This document shows positions 21,897 through 34,000 of a stretch of DNA of 64,000 nt, in pieces. The position numbers were made by a program, and so were the translations under genes. Below the pieces are notes generated by a model that was given only the letters and a program-made list of their open reading frames with translations, was not told where the DNA came from and ran no database searches. How positions within the stretch are numbered: position 1 is the stretch's first letter; each line of letters starts with the position of its first letter. Source of the stretch: Tausonia pullulans (lineage: Eukaryota > Basidiomycota > Tremellomycetes > Cystofilobasidiales > Mrakiaceae); the NCBI GenBank assembly GCA_951802195.1, contig OX637634.1, positions 372,001 to 436,000 of the forward strand, given 5' to 3'.

Positions 21897-23001
21897 GTCC
21901 TCGCCCACGATCTTGGGGATGACAAGCGCGGCGTCGACGGCCTTCTGGAGGTGCTGGGTGACCTGGAGGGCGAGCTCACGCGTCGGGGCGAGAATAAGCG
22001 CTTGGAGGGACCGCTTGGTCTTGACGCCGGGCTTGGGCGCCGCCGGGGGAGGGAGCGAGAAGCAGTGCGAGAGGAGGGGGAGACCGTACGCGAGCGTCTT
22101 TCCGGAACCCTGGAGAAGATAACCAGCAGTCAGTTCGAGAAGAGGAACGAGCGAGCTTCGGAAGAACTGACAGTTTCAGCGACACCGACAACGTCGCGGC
22201 CGTTGAGACCCAGCGGGAGCGCGGCGGCCTGGATCGGGGAGGGCTTGTGGAAGCCGAGGTTGAAAAGCGAACGTTTGACGAGCGAATGAATTTTGAGCTG
22301 GGACCAGTTGGGGAGGAGCGAGTCTATTGTTTGAGCGCGCAGGTCAGCAGCGGCCCACGACGCCGGCACACAGGAGACAGGTCGAAACGCGTACCGTCAA
22401 AGGAATCATCGACCGGCGGCGCGACCGCGATCTCAGCAGTCTCGGCCTTAGAAGGAGCCTTAGTGGCGGCCTTGGTGGCCGTCGCAGGCAGCCGAGAAGG
22501 ACCAGCGACAGGCTCCTCAGCAGCGGCAGACTCCTGCTGCACGGCTTCGTCCGCCGTCGACTCGTCGTCGACAATACCACCCCAAGGCTCGGCATCCTCC
22601 TCATCTCCTCCGTCCTCGCTCATTCCCTCGTCCTCCTCCTGATCCACCTCGAGGTTCTCGCCAGCGCGCCTAGCTTCTTCGAGCTCAGCCTCCCAGATCT
22701 CGCCGCTCAGAACAAAGTCGTCGGCGTCGATGCCGTCGTTCTCGCCGTCTTTCTCTTCGGGCGCCTTGACGTCGGCCGTCCGGAACATGACCTTGCGGCC
22801 CCCCCCAGGGATCTCCTCAAAGATGACCTCGACGCCGTCGACCTCCTCGAGGTCGAGGATGCCGCCTTCGTGGTCGAACGCGCCAAAGCCCGCGGTCGTC
22901 GGCCGGGCGACCTTCTTCCAGCGGAGCGAGTCGGCGTTAGCGATCTGGCCGGGGGGGTGCGCGAGGCGGGCGCGTTTGGACTTTGAGGCGCGGTTGGACA
23001 T
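19882..23001 (-). CDS. MAK5: DEAD-box RNA helicase MAK5 (DDX24 type), 60S biogenesis
   Basis: Multi-exon nucleolar helicase. The N-terminus [19 protein letters not shown] and [20 protein letters not shown] is the MAK5/DDX24 signature, followed by an acidic linker. Helicase motifs: Q motif GFHKPSPIQ; Walker A AETGSGKT, split by an intron near 22115-22170; PTREL; TPGR; DEAD in [14 protein letters not shown]; then motif [10 protein letters not shown] and motif [11 protein letters not shown] low-complexity (Gly-Glu)n run sits between PTREL and the GG motif. The C-terminal part ([20 protein letters not shown], then [10 protein letters not shown]-like and a Lys-rich tail [10 protein letters not shown]) fits the family. 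In yeast Mak5 is required for large-subunit pre-rRNA processing. Stop TGA at 19882-19884. The start is 594 nt from the divergent gene at 23595, so a shared promoter is likely. Confidence 0.92.
21865..21894. repeat. Hexanucleotide repeat in MAK5 coding sequence
   Basis: Five exact copies of TCACCC on the + strand, followed by degenerate units. On the sense strand this encodes alternating Gly and Glu in an acidic insert of the first RecA domain. It is an in-frame microsatellite, so length change would keep the frame. Confidence 0.9.
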
Positions 23002-23594
23002 GGAAGTACGCTTCGTGTATGGGGTGATGTGGTGGTTGCAGGGCGGCAAGAAGGGGAACGAGGAACGCGACAGGGCAGCAGATTTCGAGACGTCGACGCG
23101 CGGCCAATGCGGTTGGGAGTGGAGGCGAGATAGCAGGCGACCTCTGGATTTGATAGATCTCGCTGTGAACACCGTCCTATGGGCAGAAGAGCGATGAGTG
23201 CTAGATCGAATTAGAGTGTGGTAATTTATTGCCTTGAAAGGCGCAATTGTGGCGTGGGCATCCTGTTCCTGACACCGCGGAACATCGGCGCGCTTCCATT
23301 TTTGTGGCTTGCATCTCTATCTCGCTTTATCTCGAATTACGAGTCACAATGCAGAGTCTCACGTTCAGAGATACATGTCTGTCAGTTGGGGTTTCGACGC
23401 GAGGTCGAGACGCCGACGACAGGCAGAGCGCGGCTGGCCGGACGGATGGATGGCTGGGCGGGAGAGAACACAGGCGACTCTTAAGCCGACAACGACCACC
23501 CTCCTCTTGAGCCCTTGAACGCGCCCGTCCTCCGGCCCGAGCTCGCCTGCCCCTCTCCCCCTTCTTCTCTCCCGGACAGTCCAGTCCTCTCCGA

Positions 23595-25082
23595 ATGCGT
23601 ACCTCTCTCACCCGCTTCGCCTCGACGTCCGCGAACGCGGCGGCCAAGCAGCCCCAGCGGGTGGCCGGCCGCTTTCCCTCGCCTGTACGGATGGTGTACG
23701 AGGCTCTCATCCGGCAGCAGGGCTCTCGGCCGACGACCCAGGACCTCTTCGCCGGAGTCCACACGCTCTACCCATCGATGCCAAGGCAGCCGGGCCAAAA
23801 GACTGAGGGCCGTTGGGACGCGGGCATCTGGATCCCGGAGCTCAAGCCGGACGAGGAGCCTGATTTCCCCAACCACCCGGTCAAGGGCATGAAGTGAGTT
23901 CTCTAGGTTCTTCGCTGTATGCGACTATTCTCTCGGCCTGTGACCTGGGACGACTGTAGCTGCTAGACTGCTCGCGCACGGGAGGTCATGGAGTCGGGCG
24001 CGTCCAGGCGTCGTCTTTTTCGAGGCGGCCTGGCCTGTCCGAACTCCCGCTCGGACGGGGCGCGTCTCGGTCTCGCTATCTGCTGTCGAAGCGAGACTGA
24101 GGCGGTTTTTGGAGTCTATCTCTGGTGCCGCTGTACATTTAGTCTTCAATCAACGGTCTTAGTTTTGTTGGCTTGACTCTGAATGACGTGCTGCCAGCCG
24201 TCCCACGACCGCATCGCTGACTTCTACCTCCTTCCAACCACCAGCTGGTTTAAGCACGGCCTCCTCCCCGTCCTTGAGAAGGCCGGTGCCATCGAATACG
24301 TCCTTCACAAGCCCGACGCGAAGCCGACGAAGGACCAGACGGGGGATGATATGTTCCTCGCGCCCGCCCCGGCATCCACCTCTGCTCCCCCTCCGTTCGC
24401 GTCGCTCCCGAACGCGCCCAGGCCCAAGCCCAAAGCTCAGGTGGCCAAGCTCGCAGGCAAGAAGCTGATGAGGTCGCCCTTCTACTGGCGGTTTCCTTCG
24501 GAGATTGCGCCGACTGAGGTCCTCCCGATCGATGCTCCGGTTCCCGTCCCATCCTCTTCCACCTCTTCCACCTTCACTGCCACCTCCTCTTCCGACCTCC
24601 TCGCCTCCTCCCCCTCCTCGACGACCGCCCCGGAAGTTGATGCCGACGGTCTCCCTCCCATGCCCGAGCCCTGGCGGTCCATCTCCGCCGTTGGCGTCGG
24701 CCGGCGCGACGCCGAGATCCTCGCCGACAACATCAAAGTCTGGTCTTCCCAGCGAGACCGATGGGGGAAGCCTCTCCCTGTCCCCAAGCGTGAACTCAAG
24801 CCCGGAGCCGGTCTCCCCTTCCCGAACAAGAAGCCCGCCAAGTCGGACCGGGACCAGCTCGAGTTTGACCTGCGCACGGCGGGCAACATGAACAGGCGGA
24901 AGCAGAGGCGGACGGTGGACCTCATGATGGAGTTCCGGAGGTGGAAGGAGGAGACGGAGGAGCAGTTCCTCGAGCAGGGTGGGTGGGAGACCGCTCAGCG
25001 GAACTGGCTTGAGGTGCAGGCCAAGAACCAGGTCGCGGACGAGATGATCGCCGAACTGGAGGGTCGAGCGCTTGAGGGCTAG
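23595..25082 (+). CDS. Conserved-looking mitochondrial-type protein, unknown function
   Basis: Two-exon gene. Exon 1 (23595-23893) starts MRTSLTRFASTSANAAAKQP, an Arg/Ser/Ala-rich, acid-free leader typical of matrix import. It continues with VRMVYEALIRQQGSRPTTQ, which resembles small helical modules of mitoribosome-associated proteins. A 349-nt intron joins GMN to WFKHGLLPVLEKAGAIEYV after a standard CCAG acceptor (near 24243). The rest has a Ser/Thr/Pro-rich middle and a strongly charged helical C-terminus (MNRRKQRRTVDLMMEFRRW). Stop TAG at 25080-25082. A mitoribosomal or mitochondrial RNA-related role is inferred only from the leader, charge and architecture; I do not recognise the family. 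Diverges from MAK5. Confidence 0.68.
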
Positions 25083-25265
25083 ATGGAAAGGAAATGAACT
25101 GCACGCACGTATGGATCATAAGGCGAGAGTTGGATCAGGTGATGAGTTCTCAGACCAAGAGCTGGGTGACATCGGAGCGTTGTCCGTAAACACCAACACT
25201 AGTTGGCTTCAGTTCTCTGCCAAAAATGGCACTTTGTCTAGCTTTCTTCTCTCCCAGCGTATTGG

Positions 25266-26370
25266 TCACAACGTAACTTGATCTTGTCCATTTGTCACCT
25301 TCTTTGCCTTCCCAAGCCTCCCCTCGAGCTCCAAGAAAGCCCTCATTCCCGGATCCATCCCTTCTAGCACATCCACCATATCCTCCTTCACGCCCTCAAC
25401 TTTCCCGCCTTGGTCACTCCTGCCGCCTTGGAGGAGCGCACTAGGCCATTCAGCTCGTGGAACGCGTTTCGCCTCGAGCGCGGACCGGGCTGACGCGAGC
25501 GCGGTAGCGTACTCGGCCAGGGAGGTCGCGTAAAGGTCGTAAACGCAGTGGACGCAGCCGGACATGCAGCAGTCTGGTGCGAGAGAGGGAGGAGACATCA
25601 GTTCTGAGGACAAAGAGAGAACGCTGCTGATCGGGTCGAAACGCGTTGTGCGAGAGAAGCGCGTCTGTCTTGGCCCCTCCGCTCTGCAGTCAAGGCGCCA
25701 GATCACAGGTCATGAGGCGGACAATCGCACAGCTAGTACAACTGGTGCTTCGCATAGAAAGAGGAACAGGCAAGCAGGCAGGCCAGCTTCGAGATGCTGC
25801 CAAACAGCTCAAAGGGCGACCTTCAACCCTCCCTCCCCAGGCGCCTGGTCGATAAGCCCAGCATAAAACGAGTCTCCCAAACTTGCTCGCATATAGCTCA
25901 CCTTCCTCCCTAGGTTTCCAAGGCTTCTCCGGGACCTTGACGCCTTCGACCTCGAGGGCATCGTCATCCTTCGTCCTCGGTTCGCGCCCTCCAACACTGC
26001 TATTGCAGATTACCGCCGTGGCGTCCGTCGTGTCGAGCGGGACGTACGTTGGCCTCTGCTGCTGCTGCTCTGCTGCTGGCGAAGGCGGAAGTGGGGGAAC
26101 AGCCGCCTGCAACGTCGGTGAGACGGGTCCTTCCCCCGCTAGCGAGAGCACCGGTGGAGCGCGTGGAGCCGCTGATGAATTTGGTGCATAGCGAGCGAGG
26201 ACATTGGCGGGGCGAAGAAGGGAGGCTGAGAGGGGTCGTCGTTGATTAAATGGGGGGCGACATGCTGAGGTGAGGAAAGTGGGCAGTAGAAGGAGACGGC
26301 GGTTGGACATAACGTTGGGTGGTCGTCGATTCGGTCGGACTTCTCCTGTTGTCTGTGTCCTGGTCGCCAT
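25266..26370 (-). CDS. Oxidoreductase-like domain protein (OXLD1 type), mitochondrial
   Basis: Multi-exon gene with the short Oxidored-like domain. The signature DCCMSGCVHCVYDLYATSLA near 25500-25575 gives the CC-x3-GC-x2-CV-x-D pattern found in human OXLD1 and its fungal relatives; biochemical function is poorly defined. Upstream exons carry a Pro/Ala/Gln-rich linker and WKPREEG. Two starts are possible: 26370 (MATRTQTTGEV) or 26310 (MSNRRLLLLPTFLTSACR). The second gives the better mitochondrial presequence. The C-terminus has VLEGMDPGMRAFLELEGRLG and ends QDQVTL before TGA 25266-25268. It converges on the preceding gene with a 183-nt gap. Confidence 0.75.
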
Positions 26371-27615
26371 GGCTCCCAACTGTCTTTCCACGCAAGAGGA
26401 GCAAAGGCAATCACATGATATCACAGCAGAAAAGAACAAAGATATGTATCCCCTTCGCCCCAACCCACCGCTCGCGACTGAGCAAGTGGGCCGACGGGAT
26501 CGAATGTAAGGTCGAACGAAGGGGAAGTTTGCGGTCTGATCTAGCCGCTCTCTTCCCAGCTACAGCGTCTATTGAGTTTAAGATGTGCAACTTGGATATT
26601 GAAAGGGCAGGTTTGGAGCGACATGTCGTTCTCTCCCGAGAAGACACGAAGAGAGATGAGGGAGGGGAGATCCAGCTCGCCCCGGCGAACCGTCCGAGAT
26701 GACAGTGGGTGAGGGCCAGAATGGATCAGGACACGGAGCAAGGAAGAAGAGGAAGGAAAACAAAGGAGGGTGAGGTCGTGGTTGGAGACTAGGGGAGAGC
26801 ATGCAGGCGGGCCGAGTTTTTGAAGCTCGAACGAAGCCCAGCGAGCCCTTGCCTTGTTCGTTGGCAAGGCGACTCTGGGGTCAAGGCGCAGCTCATCTAA
26901 ATATTTTTTCCATATTTATTCTGCAGGTTGAGATGATCCCATGTACTTATCTGCATAAAGATTACGCAGAAGCACTCATGTCGGAAGAGACGAATAGGGA
27001 ACGAGAGGAGGGGGACATGTCTCGCACGGGCCATACGATGGCAGGTCCCTTCCCTTCCCTCTTCGCTCCATTCCTTCCTTCCGGCCCGGGAACCGTTGGG
27101 TGTCGAAATAATAGCAGGTTAGCAGGCAGTGAAGCATACACGTCAGGAAGAGGGCTCTGAGTCAAACGAGCTGCGCAGGAAGAGGGAGCAAGGGCAACCG
27201 GTTGTCGCTGGGCCGGCGGCTGTGTTCTCGAGCCCCTCTTCGCTCTGCTGCTCGTCCGCCTGCATCCCTCGTCAGCTGCAGATGGCGAGTTCTTCATCGC
27301 ATTTCGGCAGGAAGCGGGTAGGCGAGAGGGAATAGAAGATGACGATCATCGCCTGGCTTGCTCGAAGACATCGGCACCCGAACCGCGCCACAGACAAGAA
27401 CTGGTTGTCCGGATCGCTCCGCTCCGACGGTTTACCGGTTACGACGACTCCGAGACTGGCCGGGCTTTGAACGCTCTTCCCCGAACGATTGTCCCCCGAC
27501 CGACTTCACGTGTGCTTCATTTCTCTCCCTCTCATTTCCGAAGCCACCTCTCCCCCTCCCCTAAACTACCACCATTCCACCCCTCTTCTCTTATCTCGGA
27601 TACTCCCAGCGCGAC
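26371..27615. promoter_or_regulatory. Divergent promoter region
   Basis: About 1.25 kb between the OXLD1-type gene (-) and the carnitine carrier (+), so it must hold both promoters. Just before 27616 the + strand is very CT-rich (about 27520-27600), the usual look of a fungal core promoter/5' UTR. No gene or repeat recognised. Confidence 0.5.
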
Positions 27616-29069
27616 ATGGACCGAGACGCAAAGAACCAGCTGCAGGCCAAGGCCGCCAAGATTAAGGAAGTCGTCGTCGAAGGCGCGAAGGAGTTCAAGG
27701 AGGAGGAGAAGGCCGCCTCGGGGGGAGCTAAGGCATTCATTGCTGGAGGCGTTGGAGGCACCTGCACTGTTCTCGTTGGTGAGTGAAGCTGTCGAGGGTG
27801 CAGGGGACGCGAGCGAGGAACACAGCTGATCGTTGGACTCCTTGGTCGCACGACGACGTTGCCCTCGCGCTCTGCCTCTCCATTCCTAGGCCACCCGTTC
27901 GATCTCACTAAGACGCGACTGCAGACGGCGGCCCCGGGGGCTTACACGGGTGCGATGGATGTTGTGAAGAAGACGCTCGCTCGGGACGGTGTCAAGGGGT
28001 GAGCCGCTGGCACACGCCCTTTTCTCTTCGCGTTCGCTCGCTGACCCGACGTCCCCGGCCCTCAGGCTCTACCGTGGTATGGGCCCGCCGATAGTCGGGG
28101 TTTCCCCAATCTTTGCTCTTTCCTTCTGGTCCTACGATCTTGGCAAGAAGCTGGCGCTCTCATTCGGCGGCGCCGCTCACAGCGGTCGCAAGGAGCTCTC
28201 TCTCACCGAGCTCGCGTTCGCCGGTTTTTTCTCGGCTGTCCCCACGACACTTGTTGCCGGCCCGGCTGAGCGCGTCAAAGTTCTGCTTCAGGTGAGTTTA
28301 AGGTGTGCCGAGCGAGCAACATCAAGAGAGGCGGTGTAGCGGCGCGTGTGCTCTGAGCGCGAGCGCGTCGTGATTGCCCTATGACGACGCGCCCAGAGCA
28401 ACACGCGCCTGGACCAAGACATTATCTGCAGCAACAGTCGAACTAACCCAATTGCTCCTCCAGGTCGCCGGCCAGGGTGGATCCGGACCCCATTACTCTG
28501 GTCCTGTCGACGTCGTCCGCCAGCTCTACAAGGAGGGAGGCCTCAAGTCCATCTTCCGCGGCACGTCCGCTACCCTCGCTCGCGACGGACCCGGTTCGGC
28601 GGCTTACTTCGTCGCCTACGAGGTCACCAAGAAGGCGCTCACCCCGGCCGGCTCGGACCCCAAGGACCTCAACTTTGGCGCTGTTCTGCTCGCTGGTGGA
28701 ACCGCTGGTGTTGCGATGTGGTCGATTGCTATCCCTCCCGACGTGCGTAATACCACACGGTCTCTCTGATCTAAGTACCCCGCTGACACTCTCTTCGACA
28801 CCCACAGACCATCAAGTCGCGCCTCCAGTCGGCTCCGCATGGCACCTACTCTGGCTTTGTGGACTGCTTCCGTAAGACGGTAGCCGCCGACGGAGTCAAG
28901 GCCCTCTGGAAGGGCTTTGGACCGGCCATGTCCAGGGCGTTCCCTGCCAGTGCGTCTGAAAGCGTGCTTCTTCTCTTGAACATGACTGACATGATTGCCT
29001 CTACTAGACGCGGCGACGTTTGTCGGATATGAGATCGCCATCAAGGCGATGGAGTCGTTCGGCATGTAG
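27616..29069 (+). CDS. CRC1: Mitochondrial carnitine/acylcarnitine carrier (CRC1 type)
   Basis: Six-exon SLC25 carrier of the inner mitochondrial membrane, exchanging acylcarnitine for carnitine. Three tandem carrier repeats are visible, each with its P-x-[DE]-x-x-[KR] signature: GHPFDLTKTRLQT, then AGPAERVKVLLQ, then IPPDTIKSRLQS. Glycine-rich and YRGMGPPIVGVSPIFALSFW elements agree with the carnitine carrier branch. The N-terminus is extended by about 40 mostly charged residues (MDRDAKNQLQAKAAKIKEVV) before AFIAGGVGGTCTVLVG. Introns interrupt the protein after TCTVLV, VKG, LLQ, PPD and AFP. The stop TAG at 29067-29069 follows KAMESFGM. Assignment to CRC1 over the closely related ornithine carrier is likely but not certain. 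Confidence 0.88.
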
Positions 29070-31046
29070 AGAGAGCCTCCGTCCGGGACGCAAGAGACAC
29101 TGAGAGAGGGAGCTCGGGTTGGTCTGCAGAGCGCGAGGCCGAGTTTCGAGGGCACTATATTAAACTTGCATTTCCATCTCCCATTGCTGTGCTGACCTTC
29201 CGAGAGAGACACTGGGACGCTTGATGTCAGCCAAAAAGAGAGACTCGTGCGACAGGCAGGGCTGCTAAGCTCACTCAGTCCGCCTGGCTGCTCAGAATGA
29301 GCCTTCAGGGCTTGAGTAATGCTCAGCTGGCTCCTCGTCCTCCCCTAGGATCCCACCTGCTGTGAGGAAACGCTCATAAGCTGCAGCTGTCTCTTCTGTT
29401 CCCCTAAAGCAGCTGATCGCCGCTTCCAACCGAGCGCCACAGATCTTGCGACTCTCAAGCCAAGACCGTCTCCCGCCCCCATTTCCAGTCTTCTCCTGCC
29501 TGATTGCGGAACTCAATGACAACGCCTCCGGAGTAAAAGGCCTCCGGCTGATGATGTGAGCATTCCGATTCATCCCGAGGCCCTCGGGCAAAGGATAATG
29601 CTCCCTGCACTCCCCGGCACCCCCCCCCCCCGGCGTCTCCCGATCTGAGGGCTTCTCTCCAGAATGATTTTACTTCCTTGCTTTGCCCCCTGACTACATC
29701 GACGAGACGAACGACGAACATATGCACGGACGAGCCAGAGACGCAGCTCAAACGACAACCAATCCACCCTCCCCTTCAGCGCGCAGGCAGCCCGGCACAG
29801 TCCTTATCAACCTCCTCTCCTCCCTTCCCCTGACCGAGCGCTGGTCCCTGAGGAGTGTGTGAGGCTGGCAAGAGTCTCAACAGGACCCTGCCCAGGCTCA
29901 CACACTCCTTGGTCGTGCCCTCGCCTGGCAAGTCTATCTTGCGCTTCACAAACGCCTTTGGCACACTCCTCTTTCCCCGCCGAACTCTTTGGGGCACGAC
30001 CCCGTATCGACGCCGCCATCTCCGGGATCTGATTCTCCTCAAAAGTCCAGAAAGCAGCATTGGGTATCGACGCACAGGAGACGTATCACTGGTCGAGAGC
30101 CGCTGCTATCATCGACATCTTCCTCTCCCTTATACGGTGTGGAGTCGAAGAGCCAGAGGGTAGCGGCGGGCGCGAGGCGCACGGCACACGATGCCCAAGG
30201 GGCGAGATCTCGGGTGCTCATCTCCCCCGTCTCACTGCAACCGGCGCGCGCGCGCGCTCAATGAGGCAGGGGCAGGGAGAGCTTGAGGCTTGAGGTCGAG
30301 TACCATCCCACTGCCTTCGTCTCGTTGGGCTGGTTGGCGCGGCAGGGAGATCGTGTACATTCTTTTCATGGTTCTCTGGTGAGTGAGTCCCCCATTGGGG
30401 AGAGGCTTGGGCTGGGGAAGGAGCGGGGCGAGGGGACGGAGGAGGCACGAGCTCAACGGTGAGAATGAGCGAGGGTTGTGCGACGGGTGGGACGACATTT
30501 GCTGTTGGACAGGCGCGCGCTTGGTGGGGATCACGCGCCGAGGGCTGAGCGCCGGTACGTGAGACGGGCTCCGGGCCATCTTGTGCGTGCTGAGGGGCGG
30601 TGGGCGAGGCGAGCCCGGGAGGAAGAGATGGGGAGAGAAGACCGAGGAGGAACTCCATGGTGTGCCCTGCAATGCCCATGAGCCTCACCCTGGAAGAACC
30701 CACGACGACTTCGGCCGAGCGAGACCCATTCACGCATTCGTCCACTCACCCGCGAGCGCAACACGCTGCGCGGCTGGAATGTGCCAGCCGCCCGCGAGAA
30801 GGCCTCGCTCCTCCCCACGCCCCAAAGAAAGCGCGAGGCGCGAATGAAGGGGCAAAGGCGCCGGCGGCGATGGGCCCACACCTGCCGCTGCTCGACCCTC
30901 GCCCGACCAACCGACTTTGTAGTTTGCCCCACCCTTAACCACCATCTCTCCTCCCCCCGCCCGCTCTTCCTCTCTCTCTTTTCCCTTCCTTGCCCTCTTC
31001 TCTCCTCCTTTCCGCCTCTACTTTCCTCCCTCTTCCCGCCCACACC
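29070..31046. other. Intergenic region before ATP-citrate lyase
   Basis: Nearly 2 kb. The right 120 nt is CT-rich (30930-31045) and is the likely ACL1 core promoter/5' UTR. Several minus-strand frames look weakly protein-like and are listed separately as one uncertain unit. A C tract of 10 lies near 29623-29632. No tRNA or repeat family seen. Confidence 0.45.
29292..30683 (-). CDS. Possible multi-exon hypothetical gene
   Basis: Weak candidate. Minus-strand frames here have more balanced composition than usual shadow frames: EAFYSGGVVIEFRNQAGEDW (around 29460-29530), then, in another frame, LEAAISCFRGTEETAAAYER ending before 29292. Upstream, IPNAAFWTFEENQIPEMAAS occurs near 30030 and SLPRQPAQRDEGSGMVLDLK near 30300. 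Plausible GTGAG/CAG junctions lie between some of them, but I could not assemble one clean reading, and no domain is recognised. It would be divergent from ATP-citrate lyase. Boundaries are only indicative. Confidence 0.2.
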
Positions 31047-34000
31047 ATGTCGTCCAAGGCCATCCGCGAGGTGCTTTCCGTCAAACCGCCGCGGCCCTCC
31101 CCTGCGCCTGTGCTCACACGAATCTCTGCCCACCATCTTGCCAGTACGACGCGAAGCAGCTTCTTTCGTTCTGGCTCCCGAAGGTGAAGACCCCCGTCCC
31201 CACGTCGGGTCCTTCTACGGCCACTCCCGTTCGCGTGGCGCAGGTCCAGTGGTGAGTAGTGAAGTTCGACTCCCCTCGACCTGTCTCCTGCCCCTTCCTT
31301 TCGAGATCGGGCTTCTCGCTGGCCCTGGCTCCCTCTCTTACACGCTGCTTTGTGCCTGCTGCTTCTCTCCTCTCCAGGGACCCCGCTACCGACTCCCTCG
31401 TTCCCCCCATCGAGCCCGGAGCCGGCCTCCCCGACTGGGTCTTCACCGAGAAGCTCGTCGCGAAGCCCGACCAGCTCATCAAGCGCCGTGGAAAGGCCGG
31501 CCTCCTGTGCCTCAACAAGGACTACAAGGTCGTCGCTGAGTGGATCAAGGAGCGTGCGGGAAAGCCTGTCAAGGTGCGTTCGTTCTCGTTCCCCAACGTT
31601 TCGCCTCCTGTTTCCCTATGTTCTGCGCTCGCATCGGCCGGTCGCCGCCGATCGCGAGTGAAGGAGAGCGCCTCCTCCCTAGATACAATAGCTACTTGAA
31701 TAACGAGACTGCGAAGGGGAGCTAGGGAGTGCATATGAGTGAGCGAGCAAGAGAGCTGACCGTGTCCGTCGCTTTGTTCCGATCTCCCCCAACAGGTCGA
31801 GAAGACCACCGGAACTCTCAACACCTTCATCATTGAGCCCTTCCTCCCCCACCCCTCCAGCACTGAGTACTACGTCTGCATCAACTCGGGCCGTGCCGGT
31901 GACGAGATTCTCTTCACCCACGAGGGTGGTGTCGACGTTGGTGATGTTGACGAGAAGGCGCTCAAGCTTCGTGCGTTTTCCGTTCGCTCGGCTCTCCCTT
32001 TCAGGCGCGGATTCAGTGCTAATCGTCGTTCGACGCTATCTATCTCTTTCTTCCCCACAGTCATCCCCGTCGGTGGCCCCTTCCCCTCGCGCGAGACTGT
32101 CGCCTCGACGCTCCTCACGCATGTCCCCGCCGAGAAGAAGGACGTCCTTACCGACTTCCTCATCCGCCTGTACGCTGTCTACGAGGACCTTCACTGTGCG
32201 TTGCCCCTGTTTCTGTCAATCGCAGCGCCTCTGCGCGCGTGTGCGACCTTGCGCTGACTCGCGCGCGTGACCAATCTCTTTCATCTTCAGACGCCTACCT
32301 CGAGATCAACCCCCTGATCTGCCTTGACGGTGTCGACGGCAAGCCCCCCACCATCGAGTACCTCGACATGGCCGCCAAGCTTGACCAGGTGTGTCTCTTG
32401 CCATTTCTGCGCATACGAAGATTCTGTGCCTGATTCGCTGTGCCTTCTCCTTCAGACCGCCGACTTCCTCTGCGGACCCAAGTGGGCTCTCGCCCGTGAC
32501 ACCTCGACCCCCGTCGCCTCGGCTGGTGTCGCCAGCGCTGTCAAGGCCGACCGCGGACCCCCCATGGTCTGGCCCGCCCCCTTCGGACGTGACCTCACCA
32601 AGGAGGAGGCCTACATCCAGCGCCTCGACGCCTCGACCGGTGCCTCGCTCAAGCTCACCGTCCTCAACGCCGAGGGTCGCGTCTGGACCATGGTTGCCGG
32701 AGGAGGAGCCTCGGTCGTCTACTCGTGAGTGCTTTACTCGTCGGCGATTGGTTGGCCGAGCATTTCGCTGACAGCATGGCCTTCCTCTTCCCTCCTCAGC
32801 GACGCCATCGCCGCCGCCGGATTCGCCCACGAGCTCGCCAACTACGGAGAGTACTCCGGTGCCCCTACTGAGGGCCAGACTTACGAGTACGCTAAGACCA
32901 TCCGTGAGTCGCTGGATTTCTATTTTTTTTCTTTTTCTTCTTTCCTCCTGTACCTGTTTAATCTGTCTCTAACCCCCTCGCCTCCTCCCACCAGTCGGCC
33001 TCATCTGCCGTGGCAACGTCAACCCCGAGGGCAAGGTCCTCATCATTGGAGGTGGAATCGCCAACTTCACCAATGTCGCCGCCACCTTCAAGGGCATCAT
33101 CAAGGCGCTCAAGGAGTTCCAGCAGCCGCTCATCGACCACAAGGTCAAGATCTTCGTCCGTCGTGGTGGACCGAACTACCAGGAGGGTCTCAAGGCCTTC
33201 CGCCTCCTCGGAGAGTCCCTTGGCGTCGAGATCCAGGTCTACGGCCCGGAGACCCACATTACCGAGATCGTCCCTCTCGCCCTCGGCGTCGCCCGCAAGG
33301 AGCCCGTCGCTGTTTCCCTCCCGACGTCGGCCACCGCCGGCGCTTCTGGAGCCGCTACTCCCTCGGCCACCATTGCTGAGGCCCCCAACGCTTCCCACAT
33401 CGGCGACATCTCGGCCAACGGCTCCCGCGACCAGCCTCAGGACCACATCGTCCACTTCGACGCCAAGGTCTCCTCCGGCCGTCCGTCCTACCGCCCCTTC
33501 GACGAGACCACCCGATCGTTCGTCTTCGGACTTCAGCCTCGCGCCATCCAGGGCATGCTCGACTTCGACTTCTCGTGCGGACGTGCCACCCCTTCGGTTG
33601 CGGCCATGATCTACCCCTTCGGCGGACACCACATCCAGAAGTTCTACTGGGGCACGAAGGAGACCCTCCTCCCGGTCTACACCTCGCTCGCCGAGGCTGT
33701 CAAGAAGCACCCGGAGGCCGACGTCCTCGTCAACTTCTCGTCGTCTCGCTCGGTCTACTCGTCGACCCTTGACACCTTCAACTACCCCCAGGTTTGTCCT
33801 CGTCCTCTGTCTCTCCTCGAGTCTCTCTGTTGAAGCCGCCGCCCTCTCCTCCCTCCGTCTTTCCCTTCCTTACTCCAGATCAAGGCCATCGCTCTCATCG
33901 CCGAGGGTGTCCCTGAGCGCCACGCCCGCGAGATTCTTCACCTCGCCGAGGAGAAGAAGGTTCTCATCATCGGTCCCGCCACCGTTGGTGGCATCAAGCC

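Noticed and set aside
29610-29640. C-rich tract as a regulatory motif
   Set aside because: A simple homopolymer run; no supporting context.
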